From the NCBI GenBank assembly GCA_020636315.1, contig JACJYA010000014.1, positions 124,001 to 188,000 on the forward strand: a stretch of 64,000 bases of DNA. The letters are read 5' to 3'. This document shows, piece after piece, positions 33,729 through 42,682 of the stretch (position 1 is the stretch's first letter; each line of letters opens with the position of its first letter). Origin of the DNA: Lewinellaceae bacterium. GTDB taxonomy: Bacteria > Bacteroidota > Bacteroidia > Chitinophagales > Saprospiraceae. The notes under the pieces were generated by a model. That model worked only from the letters and a program-made list of their open reading frames with translations, was not told the origin of the DNA and did no database searches. The translations under genes were made by a program, and so were the position numbers.

Positions 33729-34379
33729 ATGACGAAAAAATACGACCATCATCTCGAAACGCTGAACGAGATCCGCACGCTGATGGAGCGTTCCTCCCGC
33801 TTTATTTCTCTGAGTGGCCTTTCCGGGGTGGCAGCGGGTTTCTGGGCCCTGGTGGGAGCAGCGGCCGCCTATGCCTATCTGGGCGTCAGCCCGCTGGATA
33901 GCAAGCAGGTTTATTACCAACAGGCCATGCAGGCTAACAAATGGGGGCTGGACTATATCAGCTTTTTCCTGCTGGATGCCGGGCTGGTTCTGATCCTTGC
34001 CCTGGGAAGCGGCATTTTTTTCACCACCCGGAAAGCCCGCCAGAAGAAACAGCCCATCTGGGGGCCTCTCACCCGGAGGCTGCTGCTCAACCTGGCTATT
34101 CCGCTCCTGACGGGCGGCATTTTCTGTATCGGGCTGGCCTTTCACGGAATGATGGGGCTCATCGCTCCGGCCACGCTCGTATTCTACGGCCTTTCCCTCA
34201 TCAATGCCAGCAAATATACCTTCAATGACATCCGTTACCTGGGCGTGGCGGAAGTGTTCCTCGGCCTTATTGCGCTTTTCATCCCGGGTTATGGGCTGGA
34301 ATTCTGGTGCCTGGGCTTCGGCCTGCTGCACATCGTTTATGGCACGGCCCTTTACTTCAAATACGAGCGTGCGGCATGA
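33729..34379 (+). CDS. Multi-pass membrane protein, unknown
   Basis: 216 residues from ATG 33729. After a cytoplasmic start (MTKKYDHHLETLNEIRTLME) there are about six transmembrane helices (LSGVAAGFWALVGAAAAYAY, FFLLDAGLVLILALGSGIFF, LLLNLAIPLLTGGIFCIGLA, LIAPATLVFYGLSLINAS, YLGVAEVFLGLIALFIPG, FWCLGFGLLHIVYGTALYF). No known domain. Its stop overlaps the start of the regulator gene by 4 bp (ATGA at 34376-34379), so translation is coupled. Such membrane proteins commonly accompany this class of regulator in Bacteroidota; a sensing or partner role is inference. Confidence 0.85.
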   Translation: MTKKYDHHLETLNEIRTLMERSSRFISLSGLSGVAAGFWALVGAAAAYAYLGVSPLDSKQVYYQQAMQANKWGLDYISFFLLDAGLVLILALGSGIFFTTRKARQKKQPIWGPLTRRLLLNLAIPLLTGGIFCIGLAFHGMMGLIAPATLVFYGLSLINASKYTFNDIRYLGVAEVFLGLIALFIPGYGLEFWCLGFGLLHIVYGTALYFKYERAA

Positions 34380-34678
34380 AGGAGATCCTGACCAAACTCC
34401 ATCAGGCATTTGACCACCGTGTCCGCCTGGGCATTATGTCTATTCTGATGGTCAATGACTGGGTGGAGTTCAACATGCTAAAGGAAACGCTGGGCCTCAC
34501 CGACGGGCGCCTCGCCAGCCACATTAAAGCGCTGGAAAAAGAAGGATTCATCGAGGTGCGCAAACGCTTCGTCGGCCGAAAACCCAATACCTCCTACCGG
34601 GCCACCGAAGCCGGCCAAACCGCCTTCAAAGGCCACCTGGATGCATTGGAAAAATTGTTGAATAATACGCGCGAATAA
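34376..34678 (+). CDS. Winged-helix transcriptional regulator
   Basis: 100 residues from ATG 34376. The whole protein is one winged helix-turn-helix domain (HTH_34/MarR-like): FDHRVRLGIMSILMVNDWVE, FNMLKETLGLTDGRLASHIK (recognition helix), ALEKEGFIEVRKRFVGRKPN (wing), TSYRATEAGQTAFKGHLDAL. No ligand-binding domain. It sits between two copies of a dyad operator, at 33706 and 34694, suggesting autoregulation and control of the DUF1361/DUF4173 pair (inference). Confidence 0.92.
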   Translation: MKEILTKLHQAFDHRVRLGIMSILMVNDWVEFNMLKETLGLTDGRLASHIKALEKEGFIEVRKRFVGRKPNTSYRATEAGQTAFKGHLDALEKLLNNTRE

Positions 34679-34693
34679 TTTTTTTCTTCATTC

Positions 34694-34710
34694 ACTTTGA
34701 AATTCAAAGT
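34694..34710 (+). promoter_or_regulatory. Operator-like dyad before the DUF1361 gene
   Basis: ACTTTGAAATTCAAAGT: perfect 8-bp arms about one central base. It begins 13 bp after the regulator's stop codon and ends 5 bases before ATG 34716. Second copy of the site at 33706-33722. Confidence 0.6.
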
Positions 34711-34715
34711 ACTTT

Positions 34716-35399
34716 ATGAAAAGAACACAAATAGAGCTGCTTTTACTGGCCCAAACGGCCCTGTGCATCCTGATGGTGTTGCTCAGGAACACCTCTGACG
34801 GATGGTTTTCGGGCCATTGGGCCCAGCTGGCCAGCCTCCAGGTATGGGAACCTCCTCATTTTTTATTCCTGGGCTGGAATTTATTCCTCGCCTGGATACC
34901 TTTTGGGCTGGCGGCCGTTTTTTCTTCTGCAAGAGGGAATGCGCAAAGGATCTCCACCCTACTGCTCTGGCTGCTTTTTTTGCCCAATGCGCCTTATCTC
35001 ATCACCGACCTGATCCACCTGCGGCCCCATAATTCTGTTCCCTTGTGGTACGATGCGGCCCTGTTATTTTCAGCTGCCTGGACAGGGCTGCTACTCGGCT
35101 ACTGTTCGTTGCTCAAAGTGGAATCGGGATTACGCAGCTGGTGGGGCCGCCGATACGCGAATGCATTTGTAGGGCTGGCCCTGTTGCTTTCGGGTTTCGG
35201 CATTTACCTGGGGCGCTTTTTGCGCTGGAACAGCTGGGATGCCTTTCTGCACCCTATTTCTCTTCTCGAAGACATCCTCGGCCTGATGGGCCGGCCTTCG
35301 TCCTTACTTCTTTCACTATGCGTTACCCTGCTGTTTTCGACTATCCTGGGGCTGGGGTACCACACCATTTTCACACTATCCAAAAGAGAGGGATCATGA
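34716..35399 (+). CDS. DUF1361 integral membrane protein
   Basis: 227 residues, about six or seven membrane helices. Matches DUF1361 through LPNAPYLITDLIHLRPHN (about 89-106) and the GIYLGRFLRWNSWD motif (about 163-176). The family's function is unknown. Stop codon overlaps the start of the next gene by 4 bp (ATGA, 35396-35399), implying coupled translation. A copy of the operator dyad lies immediately in front, so this and the next gene may form a second regulated unit. Confidence 0.9.
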   Translation: MKRTQIELLLLAQTALCILMVLLRNTSDGWFSGHWAQLASLQVWEPPHFLFLGWNLFLAWIPFGLAAVFSSARGNAQRISTLLLWLLFLPNAPYLITDLIHLRPHNSVPLWYDAALLFSAAWTGLLLGYCSLLKVESGLRSWWGRRYANAFVGLALLLSGFGIYLGRFLRWNSWDAFLHPISLLEDILGLMGRPSSLLLSLCVTLLFSTILGLGYHTIFTLSKREGS

Positions 35400-36889
35400 A
35401 AAGAAGCCTGTTGAATTTCGCATTGATCATTGCCGGAAGTATCCTTTATACCAATCTCTTCTGGCAAGAGCAACTGGGCCTGAACGCCCTCCTTTTTTCC
35501 TTGTTTGCCATTGGCGCTGCCTCCTGGCGCTGGCCGGAAGCTCTTCGGCGGAGGGAAGTACGGTTGCTTATGGGCGGCGTCTTGCTATCGGCCCTGCTCA
35601 CTGTATGGCACAATTCCCTTCTGGCTAAGGCCACTCACGTCATCTCATTTATACTCCTGATCGGTTTTCTTCAGCCGGAAAAGGTTCGTTTTGTGTTTTT
35701 TGCCTTTTTGCTCGGGCTGGCAAACATCATCGAAGGGCCGCTGACACTGATCCGGAGTGCAGGGGACAACCTGCCCCGGAAAGGCAGCTGGCAATCGGCC
35801 GGCCGCTGGGCGCAGTTAACCCTGGCGCCGCTGGGCATGGGGGTAGTTTTTGCGCTATTGTATTACCATGCCAACCCCAGGTTTGCGCAGGCCTTTGACT
35901 TCCTGTGGGAACGCTTTTCTTTTTCATTTGAATGGGGAATTATCGGCAAGCAGGCCTGGCCTTTATTGCGCGGCCTCCTGGTAATGGGAGCGATCCTGGG
36001 AGCATCCCTGCTCTCGCCGCTGGCTTCCCGCATTGAAGGCCTTTTGCCACTCAGCCTGCCACGGCGCCGCAAGAGGTTCTATCTTTGGGCGCCCGGCCCG
36101 CTGGGCCTCCGGAACGAATACCGGGCTGCACTGATCGCCTTCGGCCTGCTCAATGGACTGATCTTTCTGGCCAATGTGGCCGACCTTCGCTACGTATGGA
36201 TAGCTTATGGTGAAGCAACCCCGCAGGAACTCAGCCAGTACGTACACGAAGGCACCTACCTTCTTTTGCTGGCCATTCTGCTGGCCATGGCTGCCGTTAT
36301 CTGGTACTTTCGGGGAAACCTCAATTTTTATCCGGAGAATGAATGGTTGCGCGGGCTTGTTTTCCTCTGGCTGGCGCAGAACGCCATGATGGCCCTTTCC
36401 GTCGGCCTGCGCAACTGGCACTATGTAGCCCACTACGGCCTGGCCTACAAACGCCTGGGGGTTTTCTGGTTTCTCTGCCTGGCCGGCTACGGGTTATTCA
36501 CTTTATACCAAAAGGTAAAAAGCCGCCACAGCCTGGCCTTTCTGCTACATAGCAACGGATGGGCAATATATGCCTCGCTCCTCCTCCTTAGCCTCCTCAA
36601 CTGGGATCTGGCCATCACCCGGTACAACCTTCAGGCCAATACTGCTGAGAAAATTGATGTGCGTTTCCTGATCCGGGGAATGTCGGATAAGAACCTCTTC
36701 CTACTGTATCAGCACCGCGACAGGCTGGTGGAAAAAAGCAATATGAGCAGGAATGAACTGGACAAGGCGCTGCAGCACAAAAAAGAGGTGTTCACCCATC
36801 GTATTCAAAACAAGACCTGGCGGTCCTGGAATCATTCGGATGCGCGTAACAAAAATTATCTGTCACGGACAAAAATGGTAAAGCAATGA
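35396..36889 (+). CDS. DUF4173/DUF4153 integral membrane protein
   Basis: 497 residues from ATG 35396, not the longer upstream frame. About twelve hydrophobic helices, then a soluble C-terminal tail with basic residues (RHPSFA-like region absent; SRNELDKALQHKKEVFTHRI). The HEGTYLLLLAILLAMAAVIW and FLWLAQNAMMALSVGLRNWH segments match DUF4173. The family is uncharacterised; its recurrent neighbour is a winged-helix regulator like the one here. The stop overlaps ATG of the decayed radical SAM gene. Confidence 0.88.
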   Translation: MKRSLLNFALIIAGSILYTNLFWQEQLGLNALLFSLFAIGAASWRWPEALRRREVRLLMGGVLLSALLTVWHNSLLAKATHVISFILLIGFLQPEKVRFVFFAFLLGLANIIEGPLTLIRSAGDNLPRKGSWQSAGRWAQLTLAPLGMGVVFALLYYHANPRFAQAFDFLWERFSFSFEWGIIGKQAWPLLRGLLVMGAILGASLLSPLASRIEGLLPLSLPRRRKRFYLWAPGPLGLRNEYRAALIAFGLLNGLIFLANVADLRYVWIAYGEATPQELSQYVHEGTYLLLLAILLAMAAVIWYFRGNLNFYPENEWLRGLVFLWLAQNAMMALSVGLRNWHYVAHYGLAYKRLGVFWFLCLAGYGLFTLYQKVKSRHSLAFLLHSNGWAIYASLLLLSLLNWDLAITRYNLQANTAEKIDVRFLIRGMSDKNLFLLYQHRDRLVEKSNMSRNELDKALQHKKEVFTHRIQNKTWRSWNHSDARNKNYLSRTKMVKQ

Positions 36890-37016
36890 AAATCGACATC
36901 ATAATCGCATACATGCAGCGCTACCGGAGAGGGCACGAAGTGGACTTTGTCCCGCCTATCACAGGTAGTGGTTCTGGGATGACAACCTGACCAACTGCCA
37001 GCTAATGGCCCCTAAG
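36886..37016 (+). pseudogene. Remnant of a B12-binding radical SAM gene
   Basis: ATG 36886, overlapping the previous stop (ATGA), opens a 34-codon frame. It starts MKIDIIIAYMQRYRRGHEVD and continues FVPPITG, which is the N-terminus of a B12-binding radical SAM family in Bacteroidota (recalled, not searched). The text then breaks. From 36969 a different frame reads WFWDDNLTNCQLMAP, like the internal xFxDDNLT motif normally found about 200 residues later. So two separated pieces are joined with most of the gene deleted and the frame shifted. It was probably the last gene of this operon. Confidence 0.6.
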
Positions 37017-37764
37017 TCACACAATCCATTACCGCACTCTCCACCGGCCGTTCCCGGTAGAGTTTCCGGACTTCTTCCGGAGAAAGCGCGCGGCTATATA
37101 CCCGGAGTTCATCCAATACGCCTTTAAAGCGGCGGGCCTGCCCGCTTTGTACACAGGGGCTGTTGGAGAAGGAGAGAACTGCATTATTGGAAATATCCAC
37201 GCCGCTGCACCGGAAGCTTTGCCGATGGAGCTCTCCGTTGATATACGAATAGGCACGGGTCCCTTCTCTGACCAGGGCGAAATGGATCCAGCCGGCTGTG
37301 TCCAGAGCAGGAGACAATCCCGGATAATACTTTTTCGGTGTTTCATGAACGGCTACGGCCACCTCCATGCTGTTGAGATCAAGCAACAGGTCGAACATAT
37401 TGAACTCATCGCACCCTTCCCTCTTGGAGAGCAGGCTCTGCCGGAAAACCAGGTATTGCTCCGCTTTAAAATAAAAGCTCACCGTAAAATCGGAAGTATT
37501 GAAATACCGGTTCACCTTACCGGGAAACTCGATGTAACTGTGGGTTCCGTCCAGCAAAAGCCCATCATCTTCGATACCGCACCAGCAACCGACGTTGCCG
37601 AACAGCACCCCATCTGAGCCATTTCCGCTCTCATCGCGGGCGTCACAGAAGTTGAAGGAATAGTAAGCTATCAACCCTTCGGTGAGGCTGTTGTGAGGGG
37701 ATGAAGTAGAAATGGCAAAGGCTGCTACCAGTAAGGCCAGAATTTTTGTCCGCTTGCTCATCAA
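37012..37764 (-). CDS. Secreted LamG-like (concanavalin-A fold) protein
   Basis: 250 residues with signal peptide (ILALLVAAFAISTSS). Almost the entire mature protein is one LamG/Con A-like domain: EGLIAYYSFNFCDARDESGNGS near the start, DFTVSFYFKAE, AGWIHFALVREGTRAYSYIN and the C-terminal FKGVLDELRVYSRALSPEEV, which is the standard LamG ending. Six cysteines suggest disulfides. No sorting domain is present, so it is probably periplasmic or surface-attached by other means. Carbohydrate or protein binding is likely by family. Confidence 0.88.
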   Translation of the reverse strand: MMSKRTKILALLVAAFAISTSSPHNSLTEGLIAYYSFNFCDARDESGNGSDGVLFGNVGCWCGIEDDGLLLDGTHSYIEFPGKVNRYFNTSDFTVSFYFKAEQYLVFRQSLLSKREGCDEFNMFDLLLDLNSMEVAVAVHETPKKYYPGLSPALDTAGWIHFALVREGTRAYSYINGELHRQSFRCSGVDISNNAVLSFSNSPCVQSGQARRFKGVLDELRVYSRALSPEEVRKLYRERPVESAVMDCVT

Positions 37765-37860
37765 ACTCGGTCTTATTTAAACGAATTTTAAAAATACCGT
37801 TATGAAACCACTTTAACAAGGATGATTGGAAAAGATGTCCCCGTCCGGCCTTGCCTATAC

Positions 37861-37886
37861 AAAAAAGGCGCTTCGGATGAAGCGCC
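37861..37886 (-). terminator. Terminator after the sorting-domain protein
   Basis: GGCGCTTC (37867-37874), loop GGAT, GAAGCGCC (37879-37886), with six T on the minus strand (37861-37866). Lies 26 bp past the stop of the 37913-40225 gene. Confidence 0.88.
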
Positions 37887-37912
37887 CTTGAAAAGGTTTG
37901 CTTTACGCAAAT

Positions 37913-40225
37913 CTACAGCTTAACAAATCGATCTGTTAATAATATTCCATTGTCGGACCGCCACTGCAGGTAATAATGCCCGGGCGGCAAGGCCGTAACA
38001 TCCAGTTCCTGCCGGAAAAAACCCGGAGGTGTCGCCAGGCGCTGTAAAGGCCGGCCGTTGATATCGAAGATCACCAGCTCTCCCGGCTGGCCGGAGGAAG
38101 AGGACACCCTCACGTCGAGCCGTTCTGACGCCAGGGTGGGAAAAACCTGCAGGATGGAGCCTGTTCCCTTATACTCAATCACAATCAGGCCGTGGTAGGC
38201 GAATGCCCCGTCAAAATCCACTTGTTTAAGGCGGTAGTAGTTGAGCCCGGGTTGCGGCCGCTCGTGCCACAGGCTGTAGGATTGCGGCACGATGGTCGTT
38301 CCGGCTCCTTTGACCCTGCCTATCTCAGTAAAGCGGCGGCCATCAGTACTGTGTTCCACAACCATGAAATCGTTATTCTGCTCAGTTTCCGTTTCCCAAC
38401 TCAGCAATACCTGATCTCCCTTCAGTTCCCCTTCAAAAGAAAGCAGCGTGACAGGGAACATAGTTTGTTCCAGGTTGAGCACGCCTCGTGAGGAGGGAGA
38501 TTCAGGGAGCCATACCTGGCTGGTGTTGGGGCAGGCAATATCGCCCTGGCGCTGGATGGAATAATTGACCGGCGTATTGGGGTCTTCATTCTGGCCCTGC
38601 CAGTAAGCGGGCTGGCCCTCCGCCGGGCCGTCATTGGCCACCACACCGTGTACGCGGTGAGCGATAAAGTCGGTAGTCACCCCAGTGACCGTATTGACCA
38701 GAGCGATCGCACTGGAAAAGAAAAGGCCGGGGTCGGGAACCCAGACTGCGCCATAGCCCTGGCCTTCGTCATCGATGGTTCCTGAAAGGTTGATGATGCG
38801 TTCCAGGTTGGACTGGAGCGAGTAGATCGCCAGCACATAATTCTCCAGGTTGATACCTGCCTGCCCGGCAATCTCGATCCCTTTATCGATGTCTTCTCCC
38901 TGGTTGGTAAAATGCAGCTCGTTGATGTAAACGAAGTCGCCTCCAAGGTAGGAACACCCCGGCCTCGGAGCTTGTGTCACCTCGGCGCCGGCAGCCCAGG
39001 TTCCATTGAGGAAGGTATATATCCTGAAATGATAGCTATCGTTATTATTCAGCGAGGTTATGGCAGTACGGACATCATTGCCAAGGTAAACCAGCGCCTC
39101 GTCACTGGTAAAATCCGGGCTTCCGTGCGCTCCCGGGCTGAAGGAAGAACTGATGGCGTAATCCAGAGGGTCAGAGCTGGTGGGCATCGAATTGATGGGC
39201 TGTTCACTTGCCACGATCAACACCTGGCTATAGCAAAACGGCGCATCCCAGGCCAGGTTTACCTGCCCATCTGCCGGGCTGCTCATCAGCTTCGCAACCG
39301 GGCTGGGCTGGGTGCACAAGGTCGTAGCACTGGCAACCGGCAGGTTCTCCTCCTGGTAACACTCATCCCCATAATCATAACCCAGCGCCGTTAAATAATA
39401 GGTGGCCCCATATTTAAGCCCTGCCATGGTGAATGTCGTTCCGGGGCCATTATAGACTACGAAAGTATTCTTGCCCAGATCAGTGCCTTGCCCGTATTCC
39501 GGGTCGGCAGTATAAGGGCCGGCTCCACAAAGCATAACATCCACAGGGGCGCCTTCCCTGGCCAGGACGATGGTGGCGTCGGCGCCTACCGATATCCAGG
39601 ACACGTCCATGGTAGTTCCGGTAACGTTGTTTATGGTAAAACTGAGAGGAGGGGTAGCCGGTGGCGTACAGGCGGGCGCTTCCGTACCGGTAATTTCGAT
39701 ATCCGAGAGATACCACGTTCCGGCGAAGGATTCTGCATCGTGCCCGTACCACCGGAAACAAAGCTCTTTGCCGTCACATATCCGGATATTGAGGTTAGAA
39801 TGGGTAACGGTCCGGGGTAATATATTATCCGGTACGGACACATCGTCCAGGACAGAGAAAGTCTCAAAGCCATCCAGGGACCATTTCAGCATGTAGGAAC
39901 GGATGCCCTCCGCATTCCTCATTTCCGTAAAGGTAAGGCTGCTGATATCAAGCACGTACCCAGGCTTTGGCTTGATGCATATTTCGTAGTAATCAGCTGA
40001 GCTTATTTCCACTGAAGACTCCCAGGCGTGCGCGAAAGCCCCATCCGGTGAAAAGTCCAGGAGAGTGATGCCGTTGCCTCTGGTCAGCTTTCCGGCATTG
40101 ACGTGGGTAGATTGAAAGGTGACAACAGGATTATTGGTGAGTTCCCATCTTGCCAGGTCCTGCCCTCTTATGGTGCCATAGCAACACAAGGCCGCCATGA
40201 GCAGTGTCATTGTAGTTTTCTTCAT
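37913..40225 (-). CDS. T9SS cargo protein with type A C-terminal sorting domain
   Basis: 770 residues with signal peptide (MTLLMAALCCYGTIRGQ). A beta-rich N-terminal domain (about 20-180) is followed by two fibronectin type III-like domains (about 190-300 with TTMDVSWISVGADATIVLAR; about 305-410 with DGQVNLAWDAPFCYSQVLIV). A lamin-tail-like domain follows (about 430-600: FVYINELHFTNQGEDIDKGI, LENYVLAIYS). A further Fn3-like segment (VTLLSFEGELKGDQVLLSWE) leads to the sorting domain from about 690: ILQVFPTLASERLDVRV, LVIFDINGRPLQRLA, GHYYLQWRSDNGILLTDRFV. The sorting domain directs export by the type IX system and cell-surface anchoring. Strong terminator downstream. Confidence 0.92.
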   Translation of the reverse strand: MKKTTMTLLMAALCCYGTIRGQDLARWELTNNPVVTFQSTHVNAGKLTRGNGITLLDFSPDGAFAHAWESSVEISSADYYEICIKPKPGYVLDISSLTFTEMRNAEGIRSYMLKWSLDGFETFSVLDDVSVPDNILPRTVTHSNLNIRICDGKELCFRWYGHDAESFAGTWYLSDIEITGTEAPACTPPATPPLSFTINNVTGTTMDVSWISVGADATIVLAREGAPVDVMLCGAGPYTADPEYGQGTDLGKNTFVVYNGPGTTFTMAGLKYGATYYLTALGYDYGDECYQEENLPVASATTLCTQPSPVAKLMSSPADGQVNLAWDAPFCYSQVLIVASEQPINSMPTSSDPLDYAISSSFSPGAHGSPDFTSDEALVYLGNDVRTAITSLNNNDSYHFRIYTFLNGTWAAGAEVTQAPRPGCSYLGGDFVYINELHFTNQGEDIDKGIEIAGQAGINLENYVLAIYSLQSNLERIINLSGTIDDEGQGYGAVWVPDPGLFFSSAIALVNTVTGVTTDFIAHRVHGVVANDGPAEGQPAYWQGQNEDPNTPVNYSIQRQGDIACPNTSQVWLPESPSSRGVLNLEQTMFPVTLLSFEGELKGDQVLLSWETETEQNNDFMVVEHSTDGRRFTEIGRVKGAGTTIVPQSYSLWHERPQPGLNYYRLKQVDFDGAFAYHGLIVIEYKGTGSILQVFPTLASERLDVRVSSSSGQPGELVIFDINGRPLQRLATPPGFFRQELDVTALPPGHYYLQWRSDNGILLTDRFVKL

Positions 40226-40576
40226 AGTATGGTCGTATAGTTTGTTAGCTCAATGTATGTTTGCTACCAGGGGCGAACTTCACAGATCGCCCGCGTTTTC
40301 TCGTTTTTTCTTATCACCAGGATGGAACTTTCCCACGGGTAAGGAAATCCTTCCGGGTATATATTCCATTGCAGGATAACTCAACCTGATTATGATGCTA
40401 TTATTCCGTCACAGCCCGGGAGCTTTCAGGCCGGATTTTCAAGGGGAGGGGGGGTAACAGGGCTTTTTCAAAACTTAAAAATAAGCCTTTTCCGGGACAA
40501 ATGCACCCCTTAGTTTTTTGATAAGTCGAAAATTGGGAAATTAGTTCGCTTTTTTACAAAAAAAATGGATTACGCC
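40226..40576. other. Intergenic region, no gene seen
   Basis: 351 bp between the cargo gene start and the antiporter stop, both minus strand. It contains the TTTGTTAGCT word (40241-40250) shared with the giant surface gene. No other pattern, RNA or coding frame was recognised. Confidence 0.5.
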
Positions 40577-41509
40577 TTACTTTTTGAAGAGTTCTGAGGC
40601 GAAATAGGCATAAAACATGAGCAGAGCCACTCCCTCCCAACGGGTGATCTTTTTATTATTAGACATAATGCCGAAAAGGATGGTCATGGCCACCATCATG
40701 GGAAGGAATACCTGATTGATATTTTCCGGTATTTCCAGCTTACCGAAAAGAGAGGGGACCCCCATCACTACATAGGTATTAAAAATATTGGACCCCAGGA
40801 CATTGCCAACAGCGATGGATGCCTTGCCGCGGCGGGCTGCATTAAGGCTGACAATTACTTCCGGAAGAGACGTCCCCAAAGCAACAGCAGAAAGGGCGAT
40901 CACTTCCGGATTGATGCCGGCCAGCGCCGATAGCTTCTGAATGGCATAAATGGTGTAATCGGCCCCCAACCAGACCAGGGCGCCTCCCACGACGAGCATA
41001 GCGTAAGTTTTCCAGCCTGCCGTAAGGCCTTCAGGAGGCTCCGCCGGTTCTTCTTCCTCCGACTTGAAAGAATACCCGAGAAAAACGATGATGCCAAAAA
41101 TGAACAGGCAGCTTTCAAAGAGAGAAAACTCCAGGTCGCGCAGAGCAAACCACAACAGAAAGGCCGACGCCCACAAATAAGGCATGTCAACATGCCAGAT
41201 ATTATACTCCAGCTCGATGCGGTTGGCAACAATGGCCGAAAGCCCCAGCACCAGGGCGATATTCGTAATATTGGACCCCACGACGTTCCCCACGACGATC
41301 TCCGATTGTCCGCTGAATACAGAGGCTATGGAAGTGGCTAATTCGGGAAGAGAAGTACCGAAAGCGACGATGGTCAGCCCGATGATGAAAGAAGAAATGC
41401 CCAGAGACAACCCGATCCGTTCAGCGGAATCGACGAACCATCCGGACGCCCGGAGCAATACTCCGAGAGACACTGCAAACAAGCCTGTATATAGCAGTAC
41501 ATCCATCAT
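40577..41509 (-). CDS. Calcium/sodium antiporter (CaCA family, YrbG-like)
   Basis: 310 residues, about ten membrane helices in two inverted halves. Each half has the ion-binding repeat: GTSLPELATSIASVFSGQSE then GNVVGSNITNIALVLG (about 51-92), and GTSLPEVIVSLNAARRGKAS then GNVLGSNIFNTYVVMG (about 212-252). A hydrophilic acidic loop (SEEEEPAEPPEG) separates them. Inner-membrane exchange of Ca2+ for Na+ or H+. Stands alone. Confidence 0.94.
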   Translation of the reverse strand: MMDVLLYTGLFAVSLGVLLRASGWFVDSAERIGLSLGISSFIIGLTIVAFGTSLPELATSIASVFSGQSEIVVGNVVGSNITNIALVLGLSAIVANRIELEYNIWHVDMPYLWASAFLLWFALRDLEFSLFESCLFIFGIIVFLGYSFKSEEEEPAEPPEGLTAGWKTYAMLVVGGALVWLGADYTIYAIQKLSALAGINPEVIALSAVALGTSLPEVIVSLNAARRGKASIAVGNVLGSNIFNTYVVMGVPSLFGKLEIPENINQVFLPMMVAMTILFGIMSNNKKITRWEGVALLMFYAYFASELFKK

Positions 41510-41795
41510 ATTCGGGCATACCCGCCAGCAGCGGGATTAATGTGCCCGGCAAATGTAAGACATTTTTTGCTTCCCTCACTGCGGCTGCAATTTGCCTGAA
41601 AAACACATAAGGGCTTCCTCCTTGCGAAAGAAGCCGGCAAAAAGTTGCCGTTTCAGGCCTTTTCTGTGGCGGGCCGTCCCGCAGGAGAATAACCCGGCAA
41701 GTCCAGGTTGTCGGCCGAAAGCCGATGGAAGGTCATCCAATTTTTTATACATTTGTAAGGTTAATTTTCCAACTTTGCTCCCTTAAAATAAATCT

Positions 41796-42650
41796 ATGCC
41801 GCTGGATCAGATCGATGTCGATAAGTTAGAAGAGGGTAAAGGAAAGGAAGAGGGCAAGGAAATGTCTTTTCTGGACCACCTGGAGGAATTGCGCTGGCAT
41901 ATTATCCGCTCTCTGGTGGCCATTGTGAGCCTGGGCATCATCCTGTTCATTTTCCAGAAATGGTTGTTCCGGGAAGTGATCTTCGGGCCAACCGAGCCGG
42001 ATTTCCTCTCTTACCGCTTTGTTTGTGGCCTTTCCCATACGATCGGTATGGGGGACAACCTCTGTTTTACGCCACCGGACTTCCCCAAGATCGCCACCGG
42101 TTTCGGCGAAGCTTTCATCATCAGCATCAAGGTATCTTTCATGATGGGGCTGATTATAGCCTTCCCTTATGTGCTATGGGAATTCTGGCGCTTCATCCGG
42201 CCGGGCCTTTATCCCGATGAGAAGAAAGCGGCGCGGGGCATGGTCACCATCTGTTCCACCCTTTTCCTTATCGGGGTTCTTTTTGGTTATTACATCATTT
42301 CCCCCTTTGCCATCAACTTCCTGGCCGGATACGATGTGCCAGGGGTGCAAAATACTCCTACAGTCTCTTCTTTTATCAATTACATGATCATGTTTACGGC
42401 GCCGGCCGGGCTCATTTTTGAATTGCCTATTATCGTTTATTTTCTTTCCAAGGTCGGGCTGGTCACTCCGGAAGGCATGAGGCACTACCGCCGGCATTCC
42501 ATCGTCGGCATTCTGATGCTGGCGGCCATGATCACTCCACCGGACGTTGTCACCCAATTCTTGATCGGCATCCCGTTATACGTGCTGTACGAAGTCAGTA
42601 TAATTGTGTCGGCACGGGTAAACAAAGAAAACGAAGAGGCGTTGAGGTAA
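41796..42650 (+). CDS. tatC: Twin-arginine translocase subunit TatC
   Basis: 284 residues. Six transmembrane helices and the family's motifs: N-terminal MSFLDHLEELRWHIIRSLVA with the conserved glutamate, FIISIKVSFMMGLIIAFPYV, WEFWRFIRPGLYPDEKKAAR, and LPIIVYFLSKVGLVTPEGMR. TatC recognises the twin-arginine signal and assembles TatA. The N-terminus is longer and more charged than usual (KLEEGKGKEEGKEMS). tatA is at 32124. A small membrane gene follows 32 bp downstream. Confidence 0.96.
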   Translation: MPLDQIDVDKLEEGKGKEEGKEMSFLDHLEELRWHIIRSLVAIVSLGIILFIFQKWLFREVIFGPTEPDFLSYRFVCGLSHTIGMGDNLCFTPPDFPKIATGFGEAFIISIKVSFMMGLIIAFPYVLWEFWRFIRPGLYPDEKKAARGMVTICSTLFLIGVLFGYYIISPFAINFLAGYDVPGVQNTPTVSSFINYMIMFTAPAGLIFELPIIVYFLSKVGLVTPEGMRHYRRHSIVGILMLAAMITPPDVVTQFLIGIPLYVLYEVSIIVSARVNKENEEALR

Positions 42651-42682
42651 CATTCAGCAACTGGCCTTAACTACACAGATAA

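Noticed and set aside
35045..35395. Longer start for the DUF4173 protein
   Set aside because: This part overlaps the DUF1361 gene out of frame; the 4-bp ATGA overlap at 35396 is the coupled start.
41592..41786. 64-codon plus-strand frame before tatC
   Set aside because: Low-complexity basic composition, no homology recognised, and it covers the tatC upstream region.
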